A stretch of 64,000 nucleotides of DNA from Halocaridina rubra (lineage: Eukaryota; Arthropoda; Malacostraca; Decapoda; Atyidae): assembly GCA_037179515.1 (NCBI GenBank), contig JAXCGZ010009482.1, positions 95,001 through 159,000 on the forward strand, read 5' to 3'. The notes under the pieces were generated by a model. That model saw only the letters and a list, made by a program, of their open reading frames with translations. It had not been told where the DNA came from and made no database searches. Below, in pieces: positions 15,701 through 28,970 of the stretch. The stretch's first letter is position 1. Every line of letters starts with the position of its first letter. Made by a program: the position numbers and the translations under genes.

Positions 15701-18700
15701 GAGAGAACTTGAAGGCAGAAAAAGAACCATTCCAACAGGTAAATTAAATGACTTACAAGGAGTAGTGAGCCATATGTGAGCATTCAAAAAGGATTTGACC
15801 TTGTACCCTAAGGGGTATAATCGGATCCCAGTGGCCTAACCTGCCAATGGGAAGATTTTCTTTCCACAATATGAAAACCAAAACAACTTGTGTAATTAAT
15901 TTTGTAAAGACCATTAAAAATATGATAAGAGTAGGAGAAGTAAAAATTGTTTCATCCTTTGGATCTTGCATGCTTTTATTCACCATTCTAAGAATTCATA
16001 AAATCCCTAGTGATCCTAAATCACTCAACTCAACATGGACATTTCGTACAGCACGTTCACTGTTAAGGCTGATGCTCCAAAGGACTCCTGGATCACCAGG
16101 GATGCATCCTGGCATATCCCAATAGCAATATTTACATTATTCTTGGGCGTCAATCTGGGAACAATTATGTTTTGCTTTTTGGCCTCCCATTCAGTCCATA
16201 TAAAATCCCTCAAAATTTTTGAACTTCTCCTAATGGAACTATTGTCTCAACACTTAAGACAGCCATTGACTCAGCCACATAGCTGGCTTGAGGTATTGCA
16301 AAACCTTGCAGAAATGAGACGAATTATTCAAGATAAAGGCCTTTCCATTAAGCAAAGAGGAGTCTCAATTCCAACATCCCTAGAACTTTGCATAATTGGA
16401 AAATCAATGGAGATCTGTCTATAAATACCACCAACCTTCCCCATACAAAACATCAGCATATGCTGAAAGATATAAATCATCTGCAATAGAAGACAAAATC
16501 TCCAGAAATAAAATGGAAGAGGAAATAGGAATCCTCCGACTCACACCCATAGTAGACCCTATTCCTGAAATTGAGGATTCCGAATACACAGGGTGAAATG
16601 GGGATCAGAGTTCAGGAAGTGGCTTTGATGAAGAAAATTACTTTGCTTTTTGAGAATATAGTTAACAGCTAACACTTTTCCTCACAAAACTATCCCTCCA
16701 TACACCACTGCCCTACCTACAAATCTTGAATGATGCAGTGACAGACAGCTGGACCTTGAGGAAAATTCAAGAGTGAGTATGGAGTCATTGTATCGATGTC
16801 AAAGTAAAATTCTGACAGTAGTTCACTGCATTCGAAGACGAGACTCAGCAAGATTACATTCACAGAATCTGTGGATATTAGTATTAATCATACTGTTGAG
16901 GAAGTAAAGGCTCACAATCTCATCATGCAACCACACGGAAAGCGTACAGAAAGTAGTTTAGGAAAAAGAATGTCCTTAATGCTTTCTCCGCTCGAAATAG
17001 TCACTGAACAAAATGTCCTTCCAGGAAGTCCTGGAACGATATCTGAATCTCCAAGAAGACATAATTGACACTTTGATGTACAAGAATCTGAACAATCTAG
17101 TTTTAACACTTAGATGCCCAAATGTGGTAGCAAAAGGCGTATTCAAGACAGATTACAATCACTCAAAACTGCTTAAAATATTCTTCTTATAAGCCAGCTT
17201 ATAAAGGTTTAAGACACTTCAATAATTCTGAGGTTGAGAAAACTGAAAGCCCCTTAATGGTCCATCTACATTTGGTCTCCAGAACTTTAGAGGTGAGCAA
17301 CTTGGAACAAAGTACTGGAAAATCCAATCCTGTAACAATAAGTAGAGACAACAACCTTCAAATGGCCATTATCAAATCGTCTTTCCTTATTCATATGGAT
17401 TGTTATCTATTTCCAAAAGAAGGTCCACTATCCCTAAAGTAGTAGTATAAATTCACTTAAGCAATGCAAGGATATATTCAATAAGACAGGACAAGACTGC
17501 CTAATTATCTTTTACCATATGTATAGTGAGAGTGAATCCTGCCAGTATAACAATCAACACAATTTTACATATCTTAAGAATTGTTATTCTCATAAAATAA
17601 TTTATACACAGCAACAATCACTACATTAAAAGCATCCTTGCTAAACCTCTATAAAGGTTTCAAAATACATATCTACAACCCAGTGTTCAATACATAGTGC
17701 ATATGTAGAACCTTTCCTAAATAACAACTATAACATGTTCCTGAAACCCAAAGCAGGAACTTCGTAAAATGTCACTCTTAGAATCAGTGCTTTTCACCTT
17801 CGCAATACCACCCTTCAACATTTGGGTCAAAGCTGTGTTTCTCACCTCCCCTTTTCTAAGTTGTAGAATAGGTGAATTAGCTTCTGTCAAAGGAGGAGAC
17901 ACCTTTAGAGAGAAGTCTGCAGACGATTCCCTGTCTATTCAAGTTCCATCCAGAATTCTTGAAAACAATGAACCTTATACAGGCAGCTAAAATATTGCTA
18001 TGCCCCTCTCAAAACGGAATGCATTGCTAAGGGGATAAATTATACACCGTCATTATGTCTTCCCCTTAAAAGAATTTTCTCGTTTTTTATCTTTGATATA
18101 GGGAAAGAGCTGTCATATCCTATGGTCCAAATTCCCATATTCTCTATTAACTTTCTTTTTCATAATATATAGTTTTTCTCACATGACAAAAGGAAACTCT
18201 CAACTATCACAGTATTCAGTTCATTCGTTCTGCAATACCAACTAATGATCATCTCATACTGTTTTTGCTTGTCTCAGTCTAAAGGATATTCAGACAACTA
18301 AGAAATACTGTATGCTAAAACGAAGCAAAATGAAATGCTTTATGCACTTCTCGTGCATATCCAAAATGCCCTCAAAGAATGAAAAGCATTTTTACTTCTT
18401 TGAATATTACGGGCTACTCTCGTCTATATTAAGAAAATACCACTTGTTTTCACCAAAAGGGTAAATGGCTCAACTGCAGTAGCAGCGGAAGTTAAAACTA
18501 CAACTAAAATGGCTACTACCGATGGCTTAAACTTTATACCCTTCAGATTTATTTATCTTTTCTTAACTAATCATATTTGCAACTCTCTTGCTATAGTAAG
18601 AAACTTCCCAGTAATATTTTAAGGATCAGCAGTTATATTGCAAATCTGCTACTGACTATTATTTCTGATTGTCTACTCTGAAAGTTGAGCATAATATCAC

Positions 18701-21251
18701 TACTAGTAAATCTTTTGCAAGAACACAATTCAGCAACGAATACATGTGAATATAAAGTCACTTTTTAGTAACCTGAAGCCGAGAGGTAAGGGATTTTAAC
18801 TAAGAGTAGAATTGTCTTAACGGTTGCTATTACTATTCTTAGTTGCTGAGTTGATCAGCCAAAATAGCACTTGACATTACGTTAAATCTTATTGTAAGTA
18901 GACGGGTTGCTATAACCTCACCTCCCAAATAGCTGTTCTGTTTAAAAAATAAGATATAGGGGAAGGTGGGACTGCCAACCCTTTGAGTATAAGGTCTGAG
19001 AGATGTAATAGCAAGTAAGTACTGCAATCAGCTTTGGATATGGATGATTATTACCATAAATATTTAAATTAAAAAAAAAAGTAATTCAACCCACAAGAGT
19101 ATTATACATATATCTTGAGGATATTCATAAAGCTATGGGAGTTAATTCTTATGCTTTCTTTTTACTTGTGTGCTTTTGTTTTTTGGGTGCTTCTAATAGA
19201 AGGTAATCATATAAGATACTGGAAGTGAACGAGAGTGAGGATGCTACTCAGCAAATTCCAATTTTCTCACAACTGCCTTAAAAGACGTTGCTCCTTGTTA
19301 AACGAAGAAATTTATGTTGCCACCAATTTTTATACAAAATGGAGTGACCGAAACTAGTGTATAAATTATACAAATACTATTTTCAAAGCAAAAATGATAA
19401 TCTTTAGCAAATAATACTGTATGATTTGAAATAACACTAAGATTGGTCAACATAAGAGGAGTACCTGTTAGAAAGATTCTCTAGTTTAAAGTATGACAGA
19501 ACTATTCATCACACAAGTCTTGTCATCAGAATGTGAAGCCAATATGCATGGCATCAAATAACTGATAGCCATTTCCAACTTGTACATGCATAATTCAATA
19601 CTGTCTGTACCATTAGGAAATCTCCAATTCAAATATGAAGTTTTTTATACTATATTTTCAAATAATTATTTACCACTGCTATTAAAAATTACTGTTACAT
19701 GCTCTAATTTCTGTGCCCACTTTACATTGTGAATCCATTTTTTAGAAACACAACACATTCTATGGCATTCTTTAGATATACCATACAAAGTGTATGGCAT
19801 AGCTATAGTATATATTACTTCTACTAGGTTTTTCAATCTTGTTTTCCTTTGCTAATTAAGACTTGTGCCTTTTTTTCCTATATCCACTCCTCAGTTGGCA
19901 ATGATCAAATATGCTTAAACATAAAACATTCCAATATTCCCTCAATATCTCTAAGAACACTTACCCTATGACTGCAAATTCAGATAGAGAGCACGGATTT
20001 AATTTTAAAAATCTGGCTCATAACTGTAACATCAAACCCAAGTTTTGCATATGCTCTGTCAATGGCAATACTCTACTGTTACAGTTATATATTTCCTTTC
20101 AATTCTAACAACAAAAAGTTTCAAAGTATTATACATAATAAGATGCTATCCCAAAAACAAAGTTGCAAATACCAAACTCTTTAGAGATATTAATTAAAGT
20201 TGCATTCAAACACACTTCTCAGAGACAGAAAACTATAGAAGAGTAACTGTAATAATTGAGCATAGAATATACAAGTACTTACCCAATAAGATAATCAAGA
20301 CATTCAAAGGAGCTCACAGATATACTGTTTTTATATTCAATAGATACTAAAATAAAAATATATTTTACCCTGATACTTCACCATCTTTTCAAAGTTAAAA
20401 CTAAAATAACGATTTTTCATATTTTAACAATGATATCAACAGTTTATATGCAGAATTAATGAAGTAACTTTTGTGAGCTATCATTTCTGCAATAAATATA
20501 AAAAGGTTCACAAAACTAAGATATGTATACCTTAGTGCATGTAACATCAATTTATTAGAATATATGTATCAATGCAACCAATACATAGTTATGAATCCAC
20601 TGCAATCACCTACTGCTAGGTGTGCATTTTACGAGTTGCTAATATGGCAGATTACTGAACTAAGACTATAAATATTTTCTTCAATATAAACAATTGGATC
20701 ATTCTCAATAGCAGTCAAAAAGTTCTTATATTTCAATGCAGTTATTCAAATGCATACGAATTTTTCAAAAACTGAAACTTTATGTTTAAGGCAGTGATAC
20801 TGTCTTAAATTACTGTACTATTATACCATGTGGTAATAATTATAAACAATCTTTTTATTTCATAAGCCTCTATATGCAAGCTCTATATTTAAGAATCTTC
20901 AACCTGATTCAATCAAGATCTACTGTACTGGCAAAACTTATATGACTGTATTCAAGTCTGAATGACCCACAGTAAATACTGTTAGTGCTGAAACATTATA
21001 GAACAAGTAACATTCCGTGATTTAATACTCAATCTGTGCATGGTGCATAAACTAACGTACTGTGCAGTAATTACAAATATAAATACATCAACATCAGTGA
21101 ATAACAAAGGCAAGTTGAAGGAATAAAAATAAAAACATAGTTCAAGGTTACACTAGATATTCACAGCACAATCAACAAACAAACTTGAATATTTGATCCA
21201 GTACAAAACATAGCATTAGGGCTCTCTACAACTAGCATTCACGTAACTCAC
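12795..21251. other. Mostly low-copy-looking non-coding sequence (probable intron)
   Basis: No recognisable gene, RNA or mobile element was found across this 8.4 kb apart from a short poly-A at about 13,890-13,911. The 14.2-17.5 kb part is less AT-rich and holds several short open frames on both strands, but none resembles a known family and stops interrupt all of them. With an endophilin A exon on the minus strand at its right edge, the simplest reading is the downstream intron of that gene. Confidence 0.5.
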
Positions 21252-21355
21252 ATCATTATCGAGAAGATTATGCATCCCCATCTGGGCTAAATGTAACGAC
21301 TCCGCAAACTTGTCCTCCGCCAGTTTGATTTCATCCTCTGTAACATGGGAACCTC
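21252..21355 (-). CDS. EndoA: Internal exon of endophilin A (BAR-domain part)
   Basis: On the minus strand TTGTTCTTACAG precedes the exon (polypyrimidine tract plus AG) and GTGAGT follows it, so both splice sites are canonical. The 104-nt exon reads, after two bases of a split codon, GSHVTEDEIKLAEDKF then AESLHLAQMGMHNLLDND, ending in phase 0. This matches the endophilin A BAR-domain segment that in fly reads roughly DDEIRGAEDKF...LAQVGMFNLLEND (family knowledge, recalled). Endophilin A binds and curves membranes and recruits dynamin and synaptojanin through its SH3 domain during synaptic vesicle endocytosis. Flanking exons were not found, so the adjoining introns are probably long. No stops or frame damage are visible in the exon. 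Confidence 0.82.
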
Positions 21356-21644
21356 CTGTAAGAACAATACTACATTAGAGAGCACCATCAATTTCTAAAC
21401 ACCATGACGATGGCAGCCTTTCACAGATATATCTTAAAACTGCTTATCAGATGTTGGTTCGCTACTTAGACAACAGATATACCTACAAGTAAGCAAAGGA
21501 ACTTGGACAACAATCGAAAAAAATAGTACACAGGAAGTGAGGTACTTCATATTATATGGCTTAAATACTTGCAACACCAGAAATTTCACTAACATACGAA
21601 ATATAAGCTGACAAATATGCAATCATCTGAGGGAAACAGAAATA

Positions 21645-21712
<68 letters not shown>

Positions 21713-22778
21713 AGGAAAAAAATGCGTACGTGATGATACCATATAGAAAAATCAAATAATAAGTTTATTAGGACTCAAATAACATGCTTCTAACTTGCTT
21801 AAAATTATAGGATTTCTCCATGCACAATAAGTTCATTTCATTTAAAAGCAAAAATATGTTTAGTGACCACCTGTGCAGGATTTACCAAAATATGCTACAT
21901 TATTCTACCACAGACATTCCACTTTGTCATATTGAAAGCACAGATGAAAGGTATATATTAAACTACTTAATGCAAAGTACATCTCTTCAAAAACTGAAGT
22001 TTACTGTATGCTGTAGATTTTTTCTACGAAAATATTCTTTAAAGATATCATGCACCATATTCCACGGAATAGCTTGCTTCAATAATAAATAATATGATCT
22101 CTTCAAAAGTAGTCTCCTCAAGTCCTTCAACTCCACCTATTACAGGGTACATGTTCACATACCCATAACTAACTGAGGACATACAACATCTATATTAGAA
22201 GACAAAGTAAAGATTCAGTATGGGTAAAGAAAAAGCAAAAGCTGGTGAAACAAAGTCAATATCCCCATCAACCTATATTGGTCTGTAAGCGTGTGAAGGA
22301 CTGAGGCTCCAAGCTTAAAAGAAATCCCTGGAAGCATAGTGTATGATATTAAGAACACCTTTTGCTAATGAAGAATGAGCTTATGACGAAGAAAGCATCT
22401 CTCTTCTGATATGAATTGAAATATTTACATACTTTAAAAAAAAAATACATTAATAATTTTATGACTACTATGCCTTGTGTAGCAAAATTCCACTTTCTAT
22501 GATATGTGTATAAAATACTGTATACTGTAATATGTTTTTCAAGATTGTGTCACAAGCCTACTTGTACGACATGAAGAAATAAATCTTCAATGGCAAAAAG
22601 GAAAAAGTCAAATGTGTCCCTAATTAGCTAAACAGGGCTATGGATCCAGTTTGTTATAACTTACTTTAAATGTTGCTATTTCTGGTAAATAAGGACATAG
22701 GATGAGTCCTTCAGAAAATTTTCAGATATCTAAGTTGAACTTTGAAGAAGTAAGCATTACACAAACACTACATATATA
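21356..22778. other. Probable upstream intron of endophilin A
   Basis: AT-rich sequence with no recognised coding region or mobile element apart from the (TC)n tract at 21,644-21,709. It ends at the left terminus of Tigger element T2. Confidence 0.5.
21644..21709. repeat. (TC)n microsatellite, about 65 bp
   Basis: Nearly perfect CT run about 290 bp upstream (in gene orientation) of the endophilin exon acceptor. Confidence 0.95.
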
Positions 22779-22979
22779 CCCCCCAACTAATGAACATCCA
22801 ATATACGAACATCTGTAGATATGAACCAAATGCGCTGTAAATTCAGATTTTGCGGTCATTGACTCTCCTGCCTAGTGCGACTTTCAGCCGCTACCGACAG
22901 CGCACACAGCACTGTAGCATACAGCACGTTGTTAGTATTGCATACTCAGCTTGTGTCCCATAAAGACACTCTTTGTTGC

Positions 22980-24240
22980 AACATTCAAGAAACATGCAAA
23001 CTTAAATCATGTATCCACTACCGGTGAAGCAGAGTGTGCTGACAAAGAAGCTGCCAAGAAATTCCCGAATACCCTAAAAAAAATTTATCGGCAGTAGTAC
23101 TTATATTCCTCAGTAACTTTCCGTGGACAAGACTGGCCTTTTTTGGAAAATGCCAGATAAGACATACATTAGCCGTGAACAGAAGACGATCCCAGGATAT
23201 AAGGCTGTGAAGGACAGATTGACTTGATGCTTGGCAGCAACACTTTGGGAGACTTCAAACACAAAGCGCTATTAGTATACTGAGCTGAAAATTCACGGGC
23301 ATTGGAGAAAATCATGAAGAGTTTTCTTCCAGCAATTTGGATGTCCAACATCAAGGCCTGAGAAACACTCAAGTGTATTTGAGGAATGGTTTCTCCACCA
23401 CTTTATACCTTAAGTCAAGCTGTATTGGCAGGAAAATGGAATCTCTTTCAATAATCTCTTGATCTTGGATAAAGCCCCTGGCCACCCACCACACTTGGAT
23501 GATTATCATTATAATGTAAAATTTCACCACTTCAGCCAATGGATCAAGGAGTAATAGCCAATTTTAAGAAATATTACACTCATCGTACATACAGGGAAGC
23601 ACTGACGGCAGCGGATGATAACCCTAATACAGCTTTGTGTGACTTTTCGTAGGCATTTAACATATATATATTGTGTATCAAGTATATTGACAATGCATGG
23701 TGTGAAGCCATCAAGACCCTTATGAATGGTGTTTGGAAGGTTTTATGCCAACAGTTCATAAAAAATTTTAAAGGGTTTACATCGGAGGAGGAGCTCAAGA
23801 AAATCCATAAAATTTCGGTGATATAAGCAAGGAGTTGAACCTTGACTTGGAGGAAGAGGATTTTGAAGATACGTTCTAGTCACATTCACAGGAGTTGACA
23901 TATGACGAACTAACTGAACTGGAGGCCATGCAAATAGAAAAACAAGGATAGTAAGAAGATGAGCTTGTCCCTCTGAAGAAGTTTAAAATGAAGTTCATGG
24001 CAGAGGGGTTTTCTTTTATACAAAAAGGTCTCACTATTTTTGAGAACCAGGAACCAAATGCTGAGAGATTTTCCAAATTACCAAATATAATTCATAATCC
24101 CATGCAGTGTTATCGCACCATATATAAAAAAGGACGGTGCAAACTTCCTTAGGACAATTCTTAAATAAACATGAAGATCCACAGGAATATGTCGAACAGG
24201 TGCAAGATCCCAAAGAAATCATAGAAACTGCTTGTAGCCT
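22980..24240 (+). pseudogene. Tigger transposase, heavily mutated (T2)
   Basis: Pieces in several frames are recognisable in the correct order: GEAECADKEAAKKFPNTLKK near 23,030, IPGYKAVKDRLT near 23,200, SVFEEWFLHHFIP near 23,380, LDKAPGHPPHLDDY near 23,470 (second catalytic Asp retained, DN changed to DK) and QPMDQ written across a frame change near 23,545. Acidic C-terminal segments follow to about 24,240. The N-terminal HTH region is missing and stops and frameshifts are numerous. A (CTC)-rich stretch at 24,282-24,306 follows the C-terminal part, as in T1 and T4. Confidence 0.7.
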
Positions 24241-24334
24241 CTAATGTTTCATCTATGTTGCCTTCTGTTTCATACACGCCGCCTCCTCCTTCTCCTCCTC
24301 CTCCTCAAACGTTAACAACCCAATGCTAATGGAA

Positions 24335-25640
24335 CTCCGCAAAACCTTTAATATTATTAGTATTACAATTCATTAATATTATTTTTATTACAATTTATCA
24401 ATATTATTTATGTTGTATTACAGTATTGCATCTATGAGAAAAAAAAATTTATTAAGTAACTCCACAACACCTTATCATCTTCCATCCATAATCTCAAACC
24501 TATTCTACCAGTTTCAAGGGGTACTACAGTATTATTCTTGCAATTTATTATTATTATTATTCCATCCATACACCAAAGCCATATTCCCCCTAATAAGTGG
24601 GGGCTGTTTTTGTGGGAAGTATACAGAGGAGGGGATTCCCAGTCCCCTCTCTCTGCCCTATTTAGTAGACTTTTAAGACATGCAGGGGAACATGAAGGAA
24701 GTATTCTTACCCATCTCCTTATTACAGTTTATTAATATATGTTTTTTTATTACCAAATTGTGTCTTTACGATAAGAAAACATATTCATTATGGTCCAACT
24801 AGTTCCAAAGGTAAAAATATTATTATTATTATCATTAAAATTTATTAATAAAATTTGTGCAATGTTTCATTATATTATTGTGGCTACGATAAGAAAACAA
24901 ATGTAAATATTACATAACTCAGCAACAGCTTACCATATCTCATCCATCACCTCAAACCTACTTACTAGTTTCAACAGTTACCTGTATTACTGCATTATTA
25001 TTAGAATTTGCTGAACAGCATTACTGTTATTATTATTATTGCAATTTATTAATATAATTTATGTTCCATGTTTTATTGTGTCTTTATGATTAGCAAGCAT
25101 ATGCATACTAGTTTCAAAAGTTACCTGTATTGCTGCATTATTATTACAATTTACTGTACTACCCTCTGGCTTGTACAGTGGTAACTCGCTGGCTTCGTAT
25201 TCATGAGGTCGGCAGATCGAGCCTCGTCCAGGCATGAGTGTTTAAGCTGTTTACTGGGAGGTTACTGCTGTGGCTAGCACCACAGCGGGGAGCTTGCCCC
25301 CGGCTGACATTCTGAAGAGCATCTCAGATGAATATCGGAACTGAAACCTGGCAACCTTTACCTTTAGTATGTATAATATTATCATTACAATATATAAATA
25401 CTGCATAATTTATGTTTTAATAAGTCTTAATGATAAGAAAACAAATGTATTATGTTCTAAATAATTTTAAAAGTAAAAATAACTACTGAACTGTACATTA
25501 TCATTAGTGCATTAAAATATATTAATATAATTTATATTTCATGATTTATTACTGTGCCTCCAGGATAAGAAAACAAATGTATTATGCTCTAACACAACAT
25601 TATTATGTTACATATATGATGTAGAAAAATTTGGTGGACA
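24335..25640 (+). repeat. Degenerate AT-rich repeats in the tail of T2
   Basis: Phrases such as AAGAAAACAAATGTA, CATCCATAATCTCAAACCTA, TACTAGTTTCAA and CAATTTATTAATAT recur about four to six times at irregular spacing. An inverted copy of part of this sequence lies at 25,897-26,143 inside the neighbouring LINE. Confidence 0.6.
25148..25378 (+). mobile_element. tRNA-derived SINE, second family
   Basis: The head CCCTCTGGCTTGTACAGTGG has an A-box-like GTACAGTGGTAACTCG, and GATCGAGCC about 40 bp on fits a B box. A GC-rich body follows (GGGGAGCTTGCCCCCGGCTG), ending near GGCAACCTTTACC. Its base composition contrasts sharply with the AT-rich T2 tail around it. No clear target duplication. It is not the family found at 12,576 and 60,538. 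Confidence 0.65.
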
Positions 25641-25752
25641 TATACTATACTGTACTCCCAATACAGTTCAGTACATATAAAATATCAACTTCTGAACAAT
25701 TCAAGATGTGAACGGCCGTTCGGAACATAAGCTGTTTGTAAGTAGGGGCGAG

Positions 25753-28635
25753 TAGTTACCTAATTGTGTTTAAGGGAAAGAGCCCTATGTTCATAACTCC
25801 TTGTCTTCTGGTGGGTTCCTTATTTGTACTTAGTGATACTTATTGTATTTATCCTTAACACTATGAATTGAGCTAGCATTAACTGGTTAGTAGGTTTGAG
25901 ATGATGGATGAGGGATAGTAAGGTGTTGTGGAGTTATGTTATATTGTACATTTGTTTTCTCATCATAGACACAATACTAGAATAAAATAAAGCACAAACT
26001 TTATTAGTAAATTTTAATAATAATAATAACGTTATTTTTACCTTTGGAACTATTAAAATAATATATTTGTTTTCTTACCATAAAGACACAATTTTACAAT
26101 AATACAGAATAAATATCATATTAATAAATAAATTTTTTAAGCAAATTCCCATCATCAACTACTCTTACACTAAAAAAAGTACTAGCTTGCATCCTGCAAA
26201 AAAGTTATCTTACAAAGCTACAAACTATGACATCTAGTTCTAGTGCAAGACATATCAAAATATCGATCCCTATCCAATCTGTTAAAACCATGAAGGAATT
26301 TAAAAATGTAACCATATCAACATTCATTCTTCTGGCTTAGAGTGATGGTAAGACTAATTCCTTCAGCCCCTCCTCATGACTGAGATTGCATATTTCTGGC
26401 ACCAGTTTCGAGACATGTCTAACTTTTTCCAGCTTATTTATGGGCTTTTTTAAGTGTGAACTCCAAAAGAGGGCTGCCTATTCAAGCTTTGGCCTCTCAT
26501 AAGTTCCTTGTCCAAGTGTCTGAAGGCTACCCTTAAATTTGCTAAGAAAGCATATCCTGCCATTACTATTCCATGCATCTCCGGAGACAAATCTGCCAGT
26601 ATGTTTCCTAGATATTTCTCATTCTCTGTCTCTTGAAGTTTTATTTCTGGTATTGAGTATCCAAGCTTCGGCCTTCTTGCACTTGTACCCATTCTCATTA
26701 TCTTACATTTTGAAGCATAGAATTTCATTAGCCACTTTTGTGACCACTCAAGCAGACTACTTAGATGTTACTGAAGTTCTCTACTAATGTTCTTATCTCT
26801 TTTCTTTACAATCTTTGAATCATCTGCAAACATATTCATAAACTAATTTACATTTCGATAGGTCATTAACATATACAAGGAAAAAAGTGGCCCTAAACCT
26901 GAACCCTGTGGAACCACCTTACTAACTCTTCTCCATTCACACACCAAGTGTTTTACTCTAACCCTCTGCTCCCTTCCTTCTAAGTGAGTTTTTATCCATT
27001 CCAAGACATTTCCACCTATTCTCGCCATTACTTGCAGCTTCTCAATAAGTCTTTCGTGTGGGACCATATAAAATAGCTTCTGAAAATCTAGGAATATGCA
27101 ATCCGCCCAGCCCTCTCTTTCCTGTAAGATCCACCTTAGCTCATCACTAAATTCTAATAAGTTTTGTACTGCTGATCTGCCTTCTCTGAAGCCGTGTTGT
27201 TTCACTGACAAAAGGACTTCAAGTGAAGAGAGATGTGTTTTCTTAGTAGTTTCTCCATAACTTTGTAAACAATGCTGGTCAAGGAAACAGGACTATAGTT
27301 TAGAGCTGTAACCCTTCTTCCCTTTTTTGAAGAATTGGTACCACGTTTGCCTGCTTCCAGCATCTTGGAATCTCTCCAGATTCCAGTTACTTTTTAAATA
27401 TGATCCATAGTGTCACAGATATTAGTTTAGCACATTTCTTAAGTACAAAAGGGGATATATCATAAGGACCTGTGAGTTTAGGCTCATCTAATTCCATCAA
27501 TGCTTTGCATACCTCTGTGGCTGAAAGGATTATGTTTGCTAATTCCGGAACATGAGCTCCTATCTCTGCAATCTGACAGGGTGGGGTATTTTCTGCGGTA
27601 AATACTAACTGAAACTCCTTATTCAATTCTTTGCAGATCTCTTAAAACCTGTTCTTTGACCTTCAGTGTTCCTTTGATAAAGCTGTGGAAAAGATTGGGA
27701 TTTTCTTCAGTCTTCCTGGTTATGTCCCTTTCATAATATCTCTATGCCTCTCTTCTCTTACTTATGTAATCATTTCTTGCTCTTTTATATGTCTGCCAGG
27801 CATTTATGTTTTTTTCCTCCTACACCTTTTCCAGCATTTGTCTCTCCACTCCTTAGCTCTCTTACACTCATTATTTAGCCATTTTTCTCTGGCATGAATT
27901 ACTCCTATTTTGGTGGAAGGTATGTAACAATTTACTATCTTCCCATATTCCTCAAAAAAGATGTTGTACATTTCTTATACAGATTGTTGTTAAATAAGGT
28001 CCTCCAGTCAATAACTGCAAAAAGATAATTAATTTTAACGTAATCTCCTTTTGGATAGTTTCTCCTCGTGTCCTCAGCGCCTCTACTTTCAGGCAGAGCA
28101 TCTTCGATAATATACTCCATCAACAACACACATTGGTCACTCTTTCAAATTGGTGGTTCATACTCAATTTTTTTCAATATCCAACACATCTGTGAATACT
28201 AGATCTAGCAGTGATGGCTCATCCCCATCCCTGGCCCTCGTTGGTGTCAGAACGTATTTGGTTGGGGAAATTCCCTTATACACAATCTAGGAATCTTGCC
28301 CCGAATGGGTCCTCAACACTAAGCAGGTCATGATTTATCCAATCTATCTCTCTATGATTAAAATCTCAAATAATCTAAATCCTACACTTTCTCTCCCAAG
28401 ATATATTAACAGCTGAGTTTGTGGCTTTGACAGTGCCTAAATGACTTTCCTCATAAACATCTAGCCTATGTTGCTTCCTTGATAAATTATATACAACCAT
28501 TATTATTCTGCTCTCTGACCTGATATTTAGGGAAGCAACAGAAATTCCCTGAATTAAATTTCTATAGCAAAGTTTCCTTCTTCAACCTGAAATCTTTCAC
28601 TTTTGCCAAATGTAAACCCTCCACCAGTCACAAAG
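25753..28635 (-). pseudogene. CR1-type LINE copy A, old and interrupted
   Basis: The 3' end (TTACCTAATTGTG on the plus strand) lies next to the right end of T2. ORF2 is recognisable in scattered frames: endonuclease pieces at about 27,900-28,600, the pre-RT region at 27,387-27,626, reverse transcriptase with HGFREGRSAVQNLLEF and FLDFQKLFYMVPHERL at 26,843-27,211, and the C-terminal domain at 26,450-26,728. Stops and frameshifts are frequent, and it is the most diverged of the seven copies. The 5' end is truncated within the endonuclease at a (GA)n tract. A foreign 247-bp piece splits the 3' part. Confidence 0.8.
25897..26143 (-). repeat. Inverted fragment of T2-tail repeat inside LINE copy A
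   Basis: It is inserted in the 3' region of copy A between segments that are contiguous in the other copies. Read on the minus strand it gives ACTCCACAACACCTTACTAT and CCATCATCTCAAACCTACT, matching the T2 tail near 24,460-24,510 and 24,920-24,970. Confidence 0.6.
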
Positions 28636-28764
<129 letters not shown>

Positions 28765-28830
28765 TTTTATTTTATTAATTTATTGCGCCAAGGCGTCAGA
28801 CATTACATGAGTTCATACAAATAATGCTTC

Positions 28831-28833
<3 letters not shown>

Positions 28834-28896
<63 letters not shown>
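28834..28896. repeat. (GA)n microsatellite, about 62 bp
   Basis: Ends at GATTACC, the 3' terminus of LINE copy B. A 74-bp unique spacer separates it from the longer (GA)n tract to the left. Confidence 0.95.
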
Positions 28897-28900
<4 letters not shown>

Positions 28901-28970
28901 CCTAATTGTGTTTACATGAAAGAGCCCAAAGCTCGTATCTTCCCGTCTCCTCATCCGTTCCATTTTGTAC

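Larger units (their letters stand above)
22779..25752 (+). mobile_element. Tigger-type DNA transposon T2, decayed
   Basis: The left end CCCCCCAACTAATGAACATC and the right end, read inward as CTCGCCCCTACTTACAAACA, are imperfect inverted repeats, with TA on both outer sides. Inside are a broken transposase gene and, from about 24.33 kb, a set of degenerate AT-rich repeats. A SINE lies within the right part. At about 2.97 kb including the SINE it is the longest Tigger copy here, and its coding region looks the most decayed. Confidence 0.7.

Noticed and set aside
17717..17902. Possible small minus-strand exon with acceptor- and donor-like sites
   Set aside because: The sites can be drawn, but the encoded residues match no endophilin segment or other known protein.
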